In this document: positions 27,753 to 37,019 of the stretch, piece after piece
How the letters are laid out: each line of letters starts with the position of its first letter
Position numbering within the stretch: the stretch's first letter is position 1
Source: Pseudomonas graminis
Lineage (GTDB): Bacteria; Pseudomonadota; Gammaproteobacteria; Pseudomonadales; Pseudomonadaceae
DNA: 64,000 nt
Assembly: GCF_013201545.1 (NCBI RefSeq)
Contig: NZ_CP053746.1
Location: 4,106,501 to 4,170,500 of the forward strand
Direction: 5' to 3'
The notes under the pieces: model-generated
The model's input: only the letters and a program-made list of their open reading frames with translations
Database searches by the model: none
What the model was told of the DNA's origin: nothing
Translations under genes and position numbers: made by a program

Positions 27753-28154
27753 TCAGGCATCCCGCAACAAGTCGTGGGCGTTGAGCAAGCGCCAGGCGAT
27801 TTCGGGGTTTTTTTCCAGCCCGCGGCGGATGGCGGCGGGGATGGCGGCGCGGGTCTTGCGGCACATGCCGGGCAGTGCGGCGATGTCGATGACCATGCCG
27901 CGCATGCTGCGCACCTCATTGAAGCCGGGAGCGATGTCCAGGCGGATGCCGAGTTGGTCGAACATTCGCGTTTGCAGGCGCTGCAGATCTTCCAGGCTGG
28001 CGATATTTTCCAGACGATCGAGCAGGCGTTTCTCTTCCTGGCGGGTCAGGCGAAGGATGCGCACATCTGCCCCGTCCAGCGCCAACAGTTGGTCGCGGTC
28101 GCATTGACAGGCGCCGGGCGGGCAGGGCGAGCGGATCGGCAATGGGGAAGTCAT
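27753..28154 (-). CDS. Conserved hypothetical protein with N-terminal CPPGACQCDRD motif
   Basis: A 133-residue soluble protein I cannot assign. The N terminus carries CPPGACQCDRDQLL (three closely spaced cysteines), then a charged helical segment (RLTRQEEKRLLDRLENIASLEDLQRLQTRM). GGAGCCC precedes the ATG at 28154. The cysteine cluster might bind a metal, but this is only inferred. It converges on the DUF1989 gene. Confidence 0.68.
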   Translation of the reverse strand: MTSPLPIRSPCPPGACQCDRDQLLALDGADVRILRLTRQEEKRLLDRLENIASLEDLQRLQTRMFDQLGIRLDIAPGFNEVRSMRGMVIDIAALPGMCRKTRAAIPAAIRRGLEKNPEIAWRLLNAHDLLRDA

Positions 28155-28234
28155 GGGCTCCGATCATAACCATCGGCTGTAGGGATTTACAGCGGTAGCA
28201 CGGGCGTTCGCGCCGGAACATCGAATCACAAATC

Positions 28235-28246
28235 TGGTAAGGCCAA
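28235..28246. promoter_or_regulatory. Weak GntR-type operator upstream of the Zn dehydrogenase
   Basis: TGGTAAGGCCAA is a degenerate form of the TTGGTCNNGCCAA motif found at 28262, 32831 and 32946. It lies 15 bp from the better site at 28262. Confidence 0.5.
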
Positions 28247-28261
28247 TAGCTTGATTCATTA

Positions 28262-28276
28262 ATTGGTCTTGCCAAT
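28262..28276. promoter_or_regulatory. GntR/FadR-type operator (TTGG-N5-CCAA)
   Basis: ATTGGTCTTGCCAAT is a palindrome with 5-bp arms, about 165 bp upstream of the 28443 start. The same motif flanks uxuA and the MFS gene, which points to one regulator, most likely the GntR protein at 30819. Confidence 0.72.
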
Positions 28277-28442
28277 GATCAGGCGGCTGTGTAGTTTTTT
28301 CCTGAGCCGCAGGGCGAGCCATTCAGCTGCGGCCCGCGCTTTCAGCATTCATCAGCCACCCCACAACAACAAGATCATTGCCCGGCAACAAACGGCTTCG
28401 GCCCTCCCAGTTGCGCCGGCGTGCCTGGTCTGGAGAAAGAAG

Positions 28443-29453
28443 ATGCTCACCGTCGTCTGCGAAAAACCCGGATCCCTCCTGGCCCTTGACCGTCCGAAAC
28501 CCGAACGCGCCCCTGGCGAAACGCTGGTCCGCATCAAGCGGGTAGGCGTCTGCGGCACCGACCTGCATATCTTCAACGGCAACCAGCCGTTTCTCGAATA
28601 CCCCCGGGTCATGGGCCACGAATTCTCCGGCATCGTCGAGCAGAGCGAGGCGGGTAGCGGCCTTGAGCCTGGCGACGTGGTGTACGTGATGCCCTACCTG
28701 TCCTGTGGCGATTGCATCGCCTGTCGTCAGGGCAAGACCAATTGCTGCGTGCGCATTCAAGTGCTCGGCGTCCACCGCGACGGCGCGTTTACCGAATACC
28801 TGAGCCTGCCCCACGGCTTCGTGCTCAAGGCCGACGGGGTCACGTTGGATCAGGCGGCCATGATCGAATTTCTGTCCATCGGCGCCCATGCGGTGCGTCG
28901 CTCGGACGTGCAATCCGGCCAGCGCGCGCTGGTGGTCGGCACCGGACCGATCGGTATGGCAGTGGCGATTTTCTCCCGCCTGCGCGGGGCAAAGGTCACC
29001 GTGCTCGACACCCGGGAGGACCGTCTGACCTTCTGCAAGCAGCACCTGCAGATCGACTCGGCCGTGCTGATCGGCGCGGACGACAAGCAGCAACTGGAGC
29101 AACTGACCCAGGGTGAATTCTTCGATGTGGTGTACGACGCCACCGGCAACGCCAAGGCCATGGAGCGCGGTTTCGAGTTCATCGCCCACGGCGGTAAATA
29201 CGTGCTGGTATCCATCGTTCGCGACACCATCAGCTTCTCCGACCCTGAATTCCACAAGCGCGAAGCGACACTGATGGGCAGCCGTAACGCCACCGTCGAG
29301 GACTTCCGCTACGTCGAGCAATGCCTGCGCGACGGCCTGATCCCCGACGCAGCGCTCAACACCCACCGCATGGCCCTGAGCGAAGTGACTGAGCGCTTCA
29401 CCACGCTGCTCGACCCGGCGCAGCGCGTCGTCAAAGCCATCGTCGAATGCTAG
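28443..29453 (+). CDS. Zinc-dependent dehydrogenase, probable L-gulonate/L-idonate-type 5-dehydrogenase
   Basis: A 336-residue medium-chain zinc dehydrogenase (RspB/GulDH-like). Catalytic zinc ligands are Cys37 (VCGTD), His59 and Glu60 (GHE). The structural zinc site uses Cys88, Cys91, Cys94 and a Cys at 101-102. The NAD motif GTGPIG is at 166-171. With a fructuronate/tagaturonate reductase next and uxuA nearby, the likely reaction is oxidation of a hexonate such as L-gulonate to fructuronate. This is inferred from context; other hexonates are possible. The start at 28443 follows GAGAAAGAAG; two GntR-type operators lie upstream. Confidence 0.82.
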   Translation: MLTVVCEKPGSLLALDRPKPERAPGETLVRIKRVGVCGTDLHIFNGNQPFLEYPRVMGHEFSGIVEQSEAGSGLEPGDVVYVMPYLSCGDCIACRQGKTNCCVRIQVLGVHRDGAFTEYLSLPHGFVLKADGVTLDQAAMIEFLSIGAHAVRRSDVQSGQRALVVGTGPIGMAVAIFSRLRGAKVTVLDTREDRLTFCKQHLQIDSAVLIGADDKQQLEQLTQGEFFDVVYDATGNAKAMERGFEFIAHGGKYVLVSIVRDTISFSDPEFHKREATLMGSRNATVEDFRYVEQCLRDGLIPDAALNTHRMALSEVTERFTTLLDPAQRVVKAIVEC

Positions 29454-29464
29454 GAGGCGCGGGG

Positions 29465-30595
29465 ATGCGTGCGACCCCGTTTACCCCGATCTTGCAGTTC
29501 GGCACCAGCCGTTTTCTTCAGGCCCACGTCGATCTGTTCATTTCCCAGGCGCTTGAAAAGGGCGAAGCGCTGGGCAGAATTACTGTCGTGCAAACCACAT
29601 CCAGCGCGGACAGTGCCCGGCGGGTGCAGGCGCTGGCCAGCGGCTTGGGGTATCCGGTGCGCATCCAGGGCACAGAAGCCGGTCGCACAGTAGATGAAGA
29701 GTATTGGTCGACCTCGATTGCCGGGGCGCTGCACGCCAACCCCGATTGGTCGGTGATTCGTCAGGCGATGCGGCACGACGTGCAGGTGGTGATTTCCAAT
29801 ACCGGCGACAACGGTTACGTGCTGGACGCGGCTGACATTGCGTCTTGCCTGGCCGCTGATGCCCCGACGCCCAGGAGTTTTCCGGCGAAACTGCTGGTGT
29901 TGCTCCATGACCGCTGGCAGGCGAACCCTGATGCAGCGTTGTCGCTGTTCCCCTGTGAACTGGTGTCGCGCAATGGCGACGTGCTGCGCGACCTGATCAT
30001 TGCGCTGGCGACGGAGTGGGGCATCAACATCGAGTTTACGCACTATCTGCGCGACACCTGCCGCTGGGCGAATTCCCTGGTTGATCGCATCGTCTCGCAG
30101 CCCATTCAGCCGGTTGGCGCCATTGCCGAGCCGTACGCGATCTGGGCGATTGGGCGGCAGCCGGGGCTGGTGCTGCCGTGTACGCACCCTTGCGTGGTGG
30201 TGACGGATCAGCTTGAGCAGTACGAGCAGTTCAAATTGTTCATGCTCAATCTCGGGCACACCTGGCTGGCCGAGCGGTGGTTGAAGGATGGCCGGCCGGC
30301 GGACGAAACGGTGTTTCAGGCGATGAACGACCCGCTGCTGCGCGGGAGCCTGGAGGATCTGTGGGAGCGGGAGGTGCTGCCGGTGTTTGCGGCGAAGGGC
30401 CAAGGGGATCAGGCGCGGGACTATCTGGATAGTGTTCGCGATCGTTTTTTGAACCCGTTTTTGCAGCACCGCATTGCCGACATCGCGCAGAACCACGAGG
30501 AGAAGAAACGCCGCAGGTTCTTGCCGGTGGTGGAGATGGGGCGGAGAATTGCGGGGTTTGAGCAGCCGCAGCTTGGCGGAGCGTTAGCCGATTGA
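29465..30595 (+). CDS. Mannitol dehydrogenase family hexonate oxidoreductase (UxuB/UxaB-like)
   Basis: A 376-residue NAD-dependent long-chain dehydrogenase. It opens with ILQFGTSRFLQAHVDLF, the nucleotide-binding start typical of altronate/mannonate oxidoreductases, and has SNTGDNGY and the active-site Lys-type region FKLFMLNLGHTWLA. Classical UxuB and UxaB are about 480 residues, so this is a shorter member. With uxuA nearby, reduction of fructuronate to mannonate is the likely direction. AGGAGG precedes ATG 29465; the gene begins 11 bp after the Zn dehydrogenase. Specificity is inferred. Confidence 0.8.
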   Translation: MRATPFTPILQFGTSRFLQAHVDLFISQALEKGEALGRITVVQTTSSADSARRVQALASGLGYPVRIQGTEAGRTVDEEYWSTSIAGALHANPDWSVIRQAMRHDVQVVISNTGDNGYVLDAADIASCLAADAPTPRSFPAKLLVLLHDRWQANPDAALSLFPCELVSRNGDVLRDLIIALATEWGINIEFTHYLRDTCRWANSLVDRIVSQPIQPVGAIAEPYAIWAIGRQPGLVLPCTHPCVVVTDQLEQYEQFKLFMLNLGHTWLAERWLKDGRPADETVFQAMNDPLLRGSLEDLWEREVLPVFAAKGQGDQARDYLDSVRDRFLNPFLQHRIADIAQNHEEKKRRRFLPVVEMGRRIAGFEQPQLGGALAD

Positions 30596-30621
30596 TCCCC
30601 AGCTGACCCACTGAGAATCCA

Positions 30622-30718
30622 TAGTGGGACCAGCTTTTGCCGGGAAGGCGTCAATTGGTACACCGCAAAATCGAGGGTGAACGCACTGGCCTCTTCCCGG
30701 CTGAAGCCGGTCCCACTA
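30622..30718. repeat. Inverted pair of REP elements
   Basis: AGTGGGACCAGCTTTTGCCGGGAAGG and CTTCCCGGCTGAAGCCGGTCCCACTA in opposite orientation between the reductase and GntR genes. Confidence 0.82.
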
Positions 30719-30818
30719 AACGCTCGCGTGCATCCAGTCATGACCGCATCTCTGGCCACCTCACAAGGCGCCCCAACGCCTGTGATATCCTCCGGCGCAT
30801 CTTGATGGAACGTGATTG

Positions 30819-31526
30819 ATGACCGCGCCAAACCCAGCACCCGAACGCCGCCTGTACCAGATCACTGCCGACCGATTGCGCGAGCACATCCGCAAGCATG
30901 GCATCGCCCCCGGCGCGCGGTTGCCCCCCGAGCGCGATCTGGCCCAGTTGCTCGGCGTCTCTCGTCCGTCTCTGCGCGAAGCCCTCATTGCTCTCGAAAT
31001 CGAAGGCAGCGTCGAAATCCGCATGGGCTCCGGCATCTACGTCTGTGAGCACCTGCTCGGCGTCAAAGGCAAAACCCGCACGTTGGGAGAAAGCCCGTCA
31101 GAGTTGATGCAGGCCCGGGCGTTGATCGAAGGTGAGAGCGTGATGCTGGCTTGCCTGCACGGCAGCAAGGCTGACTTTCGCTACCTGCAGGGGTGCATCG
31201 ACAAGATGCGCGAGGGTGCGCTCAAAGGTGTGCCGGCGCTGGACGACGATCGCAAATTCCACCAGCGGCTGGCGAAAATGAGCGGCAACTCGACCTTGGT
31301 GCGCATCATCACCTCCCTCTTCGAAGAGCGTTACAGCCCGCTCACCGCCCACGTCAGCGAACACTCCGAAACCCGCGAAACCTGGGCCATGGCGGTGGCC
31401 GAGCACGAAGCCATCCTGCACGCCGTCCAGACCCGCGACCTGATCGGCGCCCAGACCGCCATGCGCGAACACCTGCGACGTTCAGAAGCGCGGTGGCTCG
31501 ATGGCATGGAAGCGGAGCTGCGCTGA
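30819..31526 (+). CDS. FadR-subfamily GntR regulator
   Basis: A 235-residue GntR/FCD regulator. The winged helix-turn-helix spans about residues 10-75 (RLREHIRKHGIAPGARLPPERDLAQLLGVSRPSLREALIALE). The C-terminal FCD helical domain carries metal- or ligand-binding His residues (DDRKFHQRLA, VAEHEAILHAV). It sits among hexuronate genes and probably binds the TTGG-N5-CCAA sites at 28262, 32831 and 32946, in the manner of UxuR and ExuR. ATG 30819 is used; the TTG just before it could add one residue. Confidence 0.87.
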   Translation: MTAPNPAPERRLYQITADRLREHIRKHGIAPGARLPPERDLAQLLGVSRPSLREALIALEIEGSVEIRMGSGIYVCEHLLGVKGKTRTLGESPSELMQARALIEGESVMLACLHGSKADFRYLQGCIDKMREGALKGVPALDDDRKFHQRLAKMSGNSTLVRIITSLFEERYSPLTAHVSEHSETRETWAMAVAEHEAILHAVQTRDLIGAQTAMREHLRRSEARWLDGMEAELR

Positions 31527-31544
31527 AACTATGTACGCCGATAA

Positions 31545-31650
31545 TGTGGGAGCGAGCTTGCTCGCGAAGAGGCGCATACATCCGCTACATCTTCAGCGGC
31601 TGAGACGCCGTCTTCGTAAGCAAGACCGCCAACCCCGGTCACTCCCACAT
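31545..31650. repeat. REP pair (GAGCTTGCTC type, right half degenerate)
   Basis: TGTGGGAGCGAGCTTGCTCGCGAAG at 31545 with a partly matching inverted half near 31610-31650 (CTTCGTAAGCAAGACC, ACTCCCACA). It sits between two convergent genes. Confidence 0.72.
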
Positions 31651-31694
31651 GGTCAGTATTCCCCACTCGTCAACGTGCACCCTGAGCTGACGCT

Positions 31695-32738
31695 TCACGC
31701 CATCGTTTTGCGAATCCCTTCCCACAACCCGTTCAAATACACCGCCCCTAGCGCGCGGTCGTACAGGCCATAGCCCGGTTTGCCGGTTTCGCCCCAGATC
31801 ATGCGCCCATGGTCGGGACGGTAATAGCCCTCGAAGCCGGTCTCGACGTAGGCCTTGACGATCTCGGCCATGTCCAGCGAGCCGTCTTCGGAGCGGTGGG
31901 CGGTTTCGTAGAAGTCACCGGCCTCGTTGACCTTCACATTGCGCAGATGGGCGAAGTGAATGCGCCCCTGACCGCCGAATTCCCGCACCAGCGACGGGAT
32001 ATCGTTACCGAGGTCCGCGCCGAGTGAACCTGAACACAGGGTCAAGCCATTGGCCGGGTCATCGACCATCGCCAGAATGCGCGCCAGGTCTTCGCGGTTC
32101 TTCACCACCCGCGGCATGCCGAACATCGAGCGCGGCGGGTCATCCGGGTGCAGGGCCATCTTGATGCCCGCATCCTTGGCCACCGGAATGATGCGCTCGA
32201 GAAAGTACGCCAGCCGTTCTCGCAGGGTGGCTTCATCGACCTGCGCGTATTCGTTGATCAGCGCGCGCAGGACTTCCGGCTCATAGCTGACGTCCCAGCC
32301 GGGCAGGCTGATGCCGTTATCGAGATTGGCCTGCTCGATCACCGCCACGTCGAACGCCAGGGTGGTCGAACCGTCCGGCAGCTCCATGGCCAGGGTCGAG
32401 CGGGTCCAGTCGAACACCGGCATGAAGTTGTAGCAGACCACCTTGATCCCGCAGGCCGCCAGGTTGCGCAGGGTCTGGCCGTAGTTGTCGATCAACTGAT
32501 CGCGGGAAGGCAAGCCACGCTTGATGTCTTCGTGGACCGGCACGCTCTCGATGACCTCCAGCTCAAGCCCGTGGGCATTCACCGTAGCCTTGAGGGCGGC
32601 GATCTTTTCCAGCGGCCAGACCTCGCCCACCGGGATGTCGTAGATGGCCGAGACCACGCCGGTCATGCCGGGGATCTGGCGGATGTAGGGCAGGGTGACG
32701 GGATCGCTGTCGCCGTACCAACGGAAGGTCATTTTCAT
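31695..32738 (-). CDS. uxuA: Mannonate dehydratase
   Basis: A 347-residue UxuA-family TIM-barrel enzyme that dehydrates D-mannonate to 2-keto-3-deoxygluconate. It begins with the family motif [22 protein letters not shown] and has the metal-site segments [33 protein letters not shown] and [12 protein letters not shown]. The length is shorter than E. coli UxuA but normal for many bacterial forms. It is divergent from the MFS gene, with two shared operator sites between them. A KDG kinase lies elsewhere in the window, at 58925. Confidence 0.95.
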   Translation of the reverse strand: MKMTFRWYGDSDPVTLPYIRQIPGMTGVVSAIYDIPVGEVWPLEKIAALKATVNAHGLELEVIESVPVHEDIKRGLPSRDQLIDNYGQTLRNLAACGIKVVCYNFMPVFDWTRSTLAMELPDGSTTLAFDVAVIEQANLDNGISLPGWDVSYEPEVLRALINEYAQVDEATLRERLAYFLERIIPVAKDAGIKMALHPDDPPRSMFGMPRVVKNREDLARILAMVDDPANGLTLCSGSLGADLGNDIPSLVREFGGQGRIHFAHLRNVKVNEAGDFYETAHRSEDGSLDMAEIVKAYVETGFEGYYRPDHGRMIWGETGKPGYGLYDRALGAVYLNGLWEGIRKTMA

Positions 32739-32830
32739 TGCGCAGTCCTTGTTGTTATGGGAGCGGGCCGCTCAAGACCGCCAGTGCTTCGTTGAAGCCG
32801 GGCGGAGCGTGGCGTGCGCAGCAGCATAGA

Positions 32831-32846
32831 TTGGTCAGGCCAAATT
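32831..32846. promoter_or_regulatory. GntR/FadR-type operator on the uxuA side
   Basis: ATTGGTCAGGCCAAAT, arms TTGG/CCAA with a 5-bp spacer, 93 bp upstream of the uxuA start. Its core is identical to the site at 32946. Confidence 0.75.
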
Positions 32847-32945
32847 ATGCAAATCCCGACCGTCGAGCCGTAATTCAGCAAATAAATCGCCTTTTCGATT
32901 TCCCTAACCCGATTTGCGGGTCTAGTATCCGCTGCATTCGGATAT

Positions 32946-32958
32946 TTGGTCAGGCCAA
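32946..32958. promoter_or_regulatory. GntR/FadR-type operator on the MFS side
   Basis: TTGGTCAGGCCAA, 118 bp upstream of the MFS start at 33076. With the site at 32831 it covers both divergent promoters. Confidence 0.75.
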
Positions 32959-33075
32959 TTCTGCGGTTTTTGACGGATGCTCAGTCCATCAGTGAACAGC
33001 GCGCAGATCAGGGACTGGGCGCTAGACGAAGCTCTAACGACGTCTTACTCATAAAAATAATTAGGAGGACTCGCC

Positions 33076-34365
33076 ATGCAGAAAGGGCGCTGGTTGGTAA
33101 TTTTTCTGTGCTTCCTCGCGGTGGCCATCAACTACATCGACAGGGCCAACCTCGCGGTTGCCGCCCCCTACATCCAGAAAGAACTCGGTCTTGGCTCAGG
33201 GCAAATGGGCCTGCTGCTCAGCGGTTTCTTCTGGACCTACGCACTTATGCAAATGCCCTTTGGCTGGTTCGTCGACAAGGTCGGTGCACGCATCGCGCTG
33301 CCCCTCGCGGTCGCCTGGTGGTCGCTGTTCACGGCGGCCACCGCGGCGGCCAGCAGCCTGGCGTCGATGTTCGGTTGCCGGCTGATGCTCGGCGTGGGAG
33401 AGGCGGGGGCGTATCCGTCCTGCGCGAAAATCGTCAGCCAGTGGTTCGACGTCAAGGAGCGCGGCTTTGCCACCAGCATCTTCGACAGCGGTTCACGGGT
33501 CGGCTCGGCGCTGTCCATTCCGCTGGTGGCGCTGATCATCGAGCTGTGGGGCTGGCGCGCGTCGTTCATCATCACCGGCGCGGTGGGCCTGATCTGGGTC
33601 GTGGGCTGGTTCCTGATCTACAAAGAGCCTCAGGCCGTGGCCGCCATCGAGCAGCATGAGGCGGTCAAGGCGGCGACCCTCGCGGCACGGCCGAAAGTGA
33701 AGTGGGCATCGCTGTTTCGCCACCGCACCCTGTGGGGAATGATGCTGGGCTTCTTCTGCCTGAACTTCGTGATCTATTTCTTCATCACCTGGTTTCCGAC
33801 TTACCTGGTCACCGAACGCGGGTTCTCGCTGAAATCATTGGGCACGCTGGGCACTATTCCGGCGGTGGCGTCCATTGTCGGCGGCTGGATCGGCGGGCTG
33901 ACTTCCGACGCGCTGTATCGCCGGGGCTGGAGCCTGACCGCCGCGCGCAAGACCTGCATCGTTGGCGGCATGCTGATGTCGTCGAGCATTTCCCTGTCGG
34001 TGTTTGTCGACAGTACCTGGGCGATGCTCGGCTTTTTCAGCCTGGCCTATGCCAGCCTGGCGTTTGCCGGCGCGAGCATCTGGTGCCTGCCGGCTGACGT
34101 GGCGCCGTCTCCGGCCCACGTGGCGTCGATCGGCGGGATACAGAACTTCGCGTCGAACACCGCCGGCATTTTCATCACCACCTTCACCGGCTTCATGCTG
34201 GTGATCGGCAACGGTTCGTTCACCGCGCCACTGCTGACCGCCGGGGCGTTTGCCCTGTTGGGGGCGTTCAGTTACCTGTTTATCGTCGGCAAGATTGAGC
34301 CGTTTTCGACCACGCCGGAGGATGCAGCGCCTCTGGATGTGTCGGCAGCCGCCCAGCGCACCTAA
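33076..34365 (+). CDS. MFS transporter, hexuronate/hexonate (ACS) family
   Basis: A 429-residue anion:cation symporter with 12 helices. The opening AVAINYIDRANLAVAAPYI and helix 4 region LMLGVGEAGAYPSCAKIVSQWF are hallmarks of the ExuT/GudP/GarP group. AGGAGG lies just before the ATG. Divergent placement from uxuA, with shared TTGG-N5-CCAA operators, suggests import of the sugar acid broken down by this cluster. The exact substrate (gulonate, glucuronate, galacturonate or mannonate) cannot be told from sequence. Confidence 0.88.
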   Translation: MQKGRWLVIFLCFLAVAINYIDRANLAVAAPYIQKELGLGSGQMGLLLSGFFWTYALMQMPFGWFVDKVGARIALPLAVAWWSLFTAATAAASSLASMFGCRLMLGVGEAGAYPSCAKIVSQWFDVKERGFATSIFDSGSRVGSALSIPLVALIIELWGWRASFIITGAVGLIWVVGWFLIYKEPQAVAAIEQHEAVKAATLAARPKVKWASLFRHRTLWGMMLGFFCLNFVIYFFITWFPTYLVTERGFSLKSLGTLGTIPAVASIVGGWIGGLTSDALYRRGWSLTAARKTCIVGGMLMSSSISLSVFVDSTWAMLGFFSLAYASLAFAGASIWCLPADVAPSPAHVASIGGIQNFASNTAGIFITTFTGFMLVIGNGSFTAPLLTAGAFALLGAFSYLFIVGKIEPFSTTPEDAAPLDVSAAAQRT

Positions 34366-34412
34366 GTGCTGAGCCGGATGCGGACGTCACTGGTGCGGTG
34401 TGCCCACTGACG

Positions 34413-34508
34413 CTTTCCCGGCTAAAGCCGGTCCCACAAGTCGGTGTTCCCGCCAGTCCCATTGAATGCGCGCGGATGGTTTAGTGGGACTGGCTTTAGC
34501 CGGGAAGA
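34413..34508. repeat. Inverted pair of REP elements
   Basis: TTTCCCGGCTAAAGCCGGTCCCACAA and AGTGGGACTGGCTTTAGCCGGGAAG face each other between the convergent MFS and LysR genes. Confidence 0.85.
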
Positions 34509-34568
34509 GGCCAGTGCAGGCACCGTTACTCTTGCGGCGTGATTGATGGTTTCCCGGCCGCATCCGCT

Positions 34569-35468
34569 TCACACCCCTTCAGCTTTCACCGCCGCGCGAA
34601 TCGCCTCCAGCAGCATCTGACACGCCGGGTTGTCGTTGTCCGACCGCCAGACCAGATGCAGCTCACTCTGCACCCCTTCACCCAGATCGATATCGCGGAA
34701 CGTCACGCCCTTGAACACCACATTGGCGGCGCAGCGCGGCACCAGCGCCAGGCCCATGCCGGCATTCACCAGCGCCAGAATGGTCAGCGACGAACCCAGC
34801 CACTGCACGTACTCGGGCGCCACTTGCGCCGAGCGAAACATGCCGGTGAGCAGTTCGTTGAACGGCGGATAGGCCGAGTGCGAGTACATCAGGAAGGGCT
34901 GCGCGTCGAGGTCTTGCACGCTGATGTTCCGGGCGTTCGCCAGCGGGTGACTGCTAGGCACCGCCAGCACGAACGGCTCACGGACCAGGCATTCGGTCTC
35001 ATAACCGGGCTGCAGCAGCGGCGCCCGCACGATGCCCAGATCGATGCGCCGGGCGCGCAAGGCTTCGTGTTGCTGGTAGGTGTTCAGCTCGGTCAGGGAG
35101 ATTTTTACGTGGGGCTGGTTCTGCCGGGCTTCGGCGATCACCCGCGGCAAAAACTCGTACACCGCGCTGCCGACGAAACTGATGGTCACCGAGCCGATGT
35201 CACCCTCGGCAAAGCGTCGCGCCGCAATGGCCGCCTGATGTGCACGTTCCAGCAGCGTCTGCGCTTCGATAAAAAACGCCCGGCCCGCCGCGGTCAACGC
35301 GACGCTGCGGGTGTTGCGGTTGAACAGCTGAACGCCCAGCGAATGCTCAAGCAACTGGATCTGCCGACTGAGCGGCGGCTGAGTCATGTTCAGGCGTTCG
35401 GCGGCGCGGCGAAAGTTTAGTTCGGTGGCGACGGTGGTGAAGCAGCGCAGCTGGGCAAGCTCGAACAT
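34569..35468 (-). CDS. LysR-family regulator of glucarate genes
   Basis: A 299-residue LysR regulator. The N-terminal helix-turn-helix reads FTTVATELNFRRAAERLNMTQPPLSRQIQLLE, and a periplasmic-binding-like effector domain follows. It is divergent from the MFS/glucarate dehydratase genes with a 125-bp gap that contains an AATCTAGATT palindrome near 35500, so it probably activates them. ATG 35468 (MFELAQLRCF) is the usual LysR start; an upstream in-frame ATG at 35492 adds eight residues. Confidence 0.88.
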   Translation of the reverse strand: MFELAQLRCFTTVATELNFRRAAERLNMTQPPLSRQIQLLEHSLGVQLFNRNTRSVALTAAGRAFFIEAQTLLERAHQAAIAARRFAEGDIGSVTISFVGSAVYEFLPRVIAEARQNQPHVKISLTELNTYQQHEALRARRIDLGIVRAPLLQPGYETECLVREPFVLAVPSSHPLANARNISVQDLDAQPFLMYSHSAYPPFNELLTGMFRSAQVAPEYVQWLGSSLTILALVNAGMGLALVPRCAANVVFKGVTFRDIDLGEGVQSELHLVWRSDNDNPACQMLLEAIRAAVKAEGV

Positions 35469-35593
35469 TGATCTATTCCGGGTATCAATCAACAGTCAAT
35501 CTAGATTAGACGGGAACAATGCGCCGGTCCATGATCGGTTCATCACCTGCATTTCCCATCCCAAAAAAAATCACAAAGACCGGGAGTCGCACC

Positions 35594-36988
35594 TTGAACC
35601 GCACAGTTCCCCAGAGTGAACCCATCGGCGGCGCCGATCCCACCGTACTGGCCCGCGCGGCCGCGAAGGTGAAGCGTCATGCGTTGCCGTTGTTCGTCAT
35701 CATGTTCATCGTCAACTACATCGACCGGGTCAACATCGGCTTCGTCCGTAGCCACATGGAAACCGATCTGGGCATCGGCGCGGCTGCCTACGGGCTCGGC
35801 GCCGGGCTGTTCTTCGTCGGCTACGCGCTGTTCGAAGTCCCGTCGAACATGCTCCTGCAACGCTTCGGCGCCCGCGCCTGGCTGACGCGCATCATGTTCA
35901 CCTGGGGCGCAGCGGCGATGGCCATGGCCTTCGTGCGCGGTGAAACCAGCTTCTATGTGTTGCGCTTCATCCTCGGCGCGGCAGAAGCAGGGTTCTTCCC
36001 CGGCATCATTTACTACTTCACTCAGTGGCTGCCTTCGAGCGAACGCGGCAAGGCCATGGCCATCTTTCTCAGCGGCTCCGCCATTGCGTCGGTGATCTCC
36101 GGGCCGGTGTCCGGCGCGCTGCTCGGCGTCAGCGGCCTGAACCTGCACGGCTGGCAGTGGATGTTCATCATCGAAGGCTTTGCTTCCATCGCCCTGTGCG
36201 GATTCGTCTGGTTCTGGCTGCAGTCCCATCCCCGCGAAGCCAAATGGTTGAGCGAAGAAGAGAAGGGCGCACTGATCAGCGCGATCGACGCGGAACAACG
36301 CGCCCGTGAAGCGGCTCAGGTGGTCAAACCGTCCATCTTCAAACTGCTCGCCGACCGGCAGATCATGCTCTTTTGCTTCATCTACTTTTCCGTGGCCCTG
36401 ACCATCTACGGCGCGACGTTCTGGCTGCCGAGCATGATCAAGAAGATGGGCAGCCTCAGCGATTTCGAAGTCGGCCTGTTCAACTCGATCCCATGGATCA
36501 TCTCGATCATCGCCATGTACGGCTTCGCCGCGCTGGCCGCTCGCTTCAAGCATCAACAGGCGTGGGTTGCGGTCACCCTGGTGATTGCCGCGTGCGGGAT
36601 GTTCATGTCCACCGTCGGCGGGCCGATCTTCGCCTTCGTCGCCATCTGTTTTGCTGCCATCGGTTTCAAGGCAGCTTCGGCGCTGTTCTGGCCGATTCCC
36701 CAAGGCTATCTGGACGCGCGCATTGCGGCGGCTGTCATCGCGCTGATCAATTCCATCGGTAACCTCGGCGGCTTCGTGGCGCCCACGGCGTTCGGTTTTC
36801 TCGAGCAGAAAACCGGCTCGATTCAAGGCGGCATGTACGGCCTGGCGCTGACCTCGCTGGTGGCGGCCGTGGTGATCTTCTTCGCCCGCACCACGCCCAA
36901 AGGCGACCCGCACCGCCCCAAGCCTGAAGACGCTGCAACCCTTCGTACAGCGACCTCGCTCAGCTCAACTCCAAGCCTGAAACCCTAA
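35594..36988 (+). CDS. MFS transporter, probable D-glucarate importer
   Basis: A 464-residue ACS-family major facilitator with 12 helices (FVIMFIVNYIDRVNIGFV; VLRFILGAAEAGFFPGIIYYFTQWLP). It lies 31 bp upstream of glucarate dehydratase in the same direction, so glucarate or a related aldarate is the likely cargo. The start appears to be TTG at 35594, preceded by GGGAG at the right distance; an upstream ATG at 35519 lies close to the LysR promoter and has no ribosome site. Confidence 0.85.
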   Translation: MNRTVPQSEPIGGADPTVLARAAAKVKRHALPLFVIMFIVNYIDRVNIGFVRSHMETDLGIGAAAYGLGAGLFFVGYALFEVPSNMLLQRFGARAWLTRIMFTWGAAAMAMAFVRGETSFYVLRFILGAAEAGFFPGIIYYFTQWLPSSERGKAMAIFLSGSAIASVISGPVSGALLGVSGLNLHGWQWMFIIEGFASIALCGFVWFWLQSHPREAKWLSEEEKGALISAIDAEQRAREAAQVVKPSIFKLLADRQIMLFCFIYFSVALTIYGATFWLPSMIKKMGSLSDFEVGLFNSIPWIISIIAMYGFAALAARFKHQQAWVAVTLVIAACGMFMSTVGGPIFAFVAICFAAIGFKAASALFWPIPQGYLDARIAAAVIALINSIGNLGGFVAPTAFGFLEQKTGSIQGGMYGLALTSLVAAVVIFFARTTPKGDPHRPKPEDAATLRTATSLSSTPSLKP

Positions 36989-37019
36989 GCTCACACCCTG
37001 ATTGACCGGGAGAAGTCAT

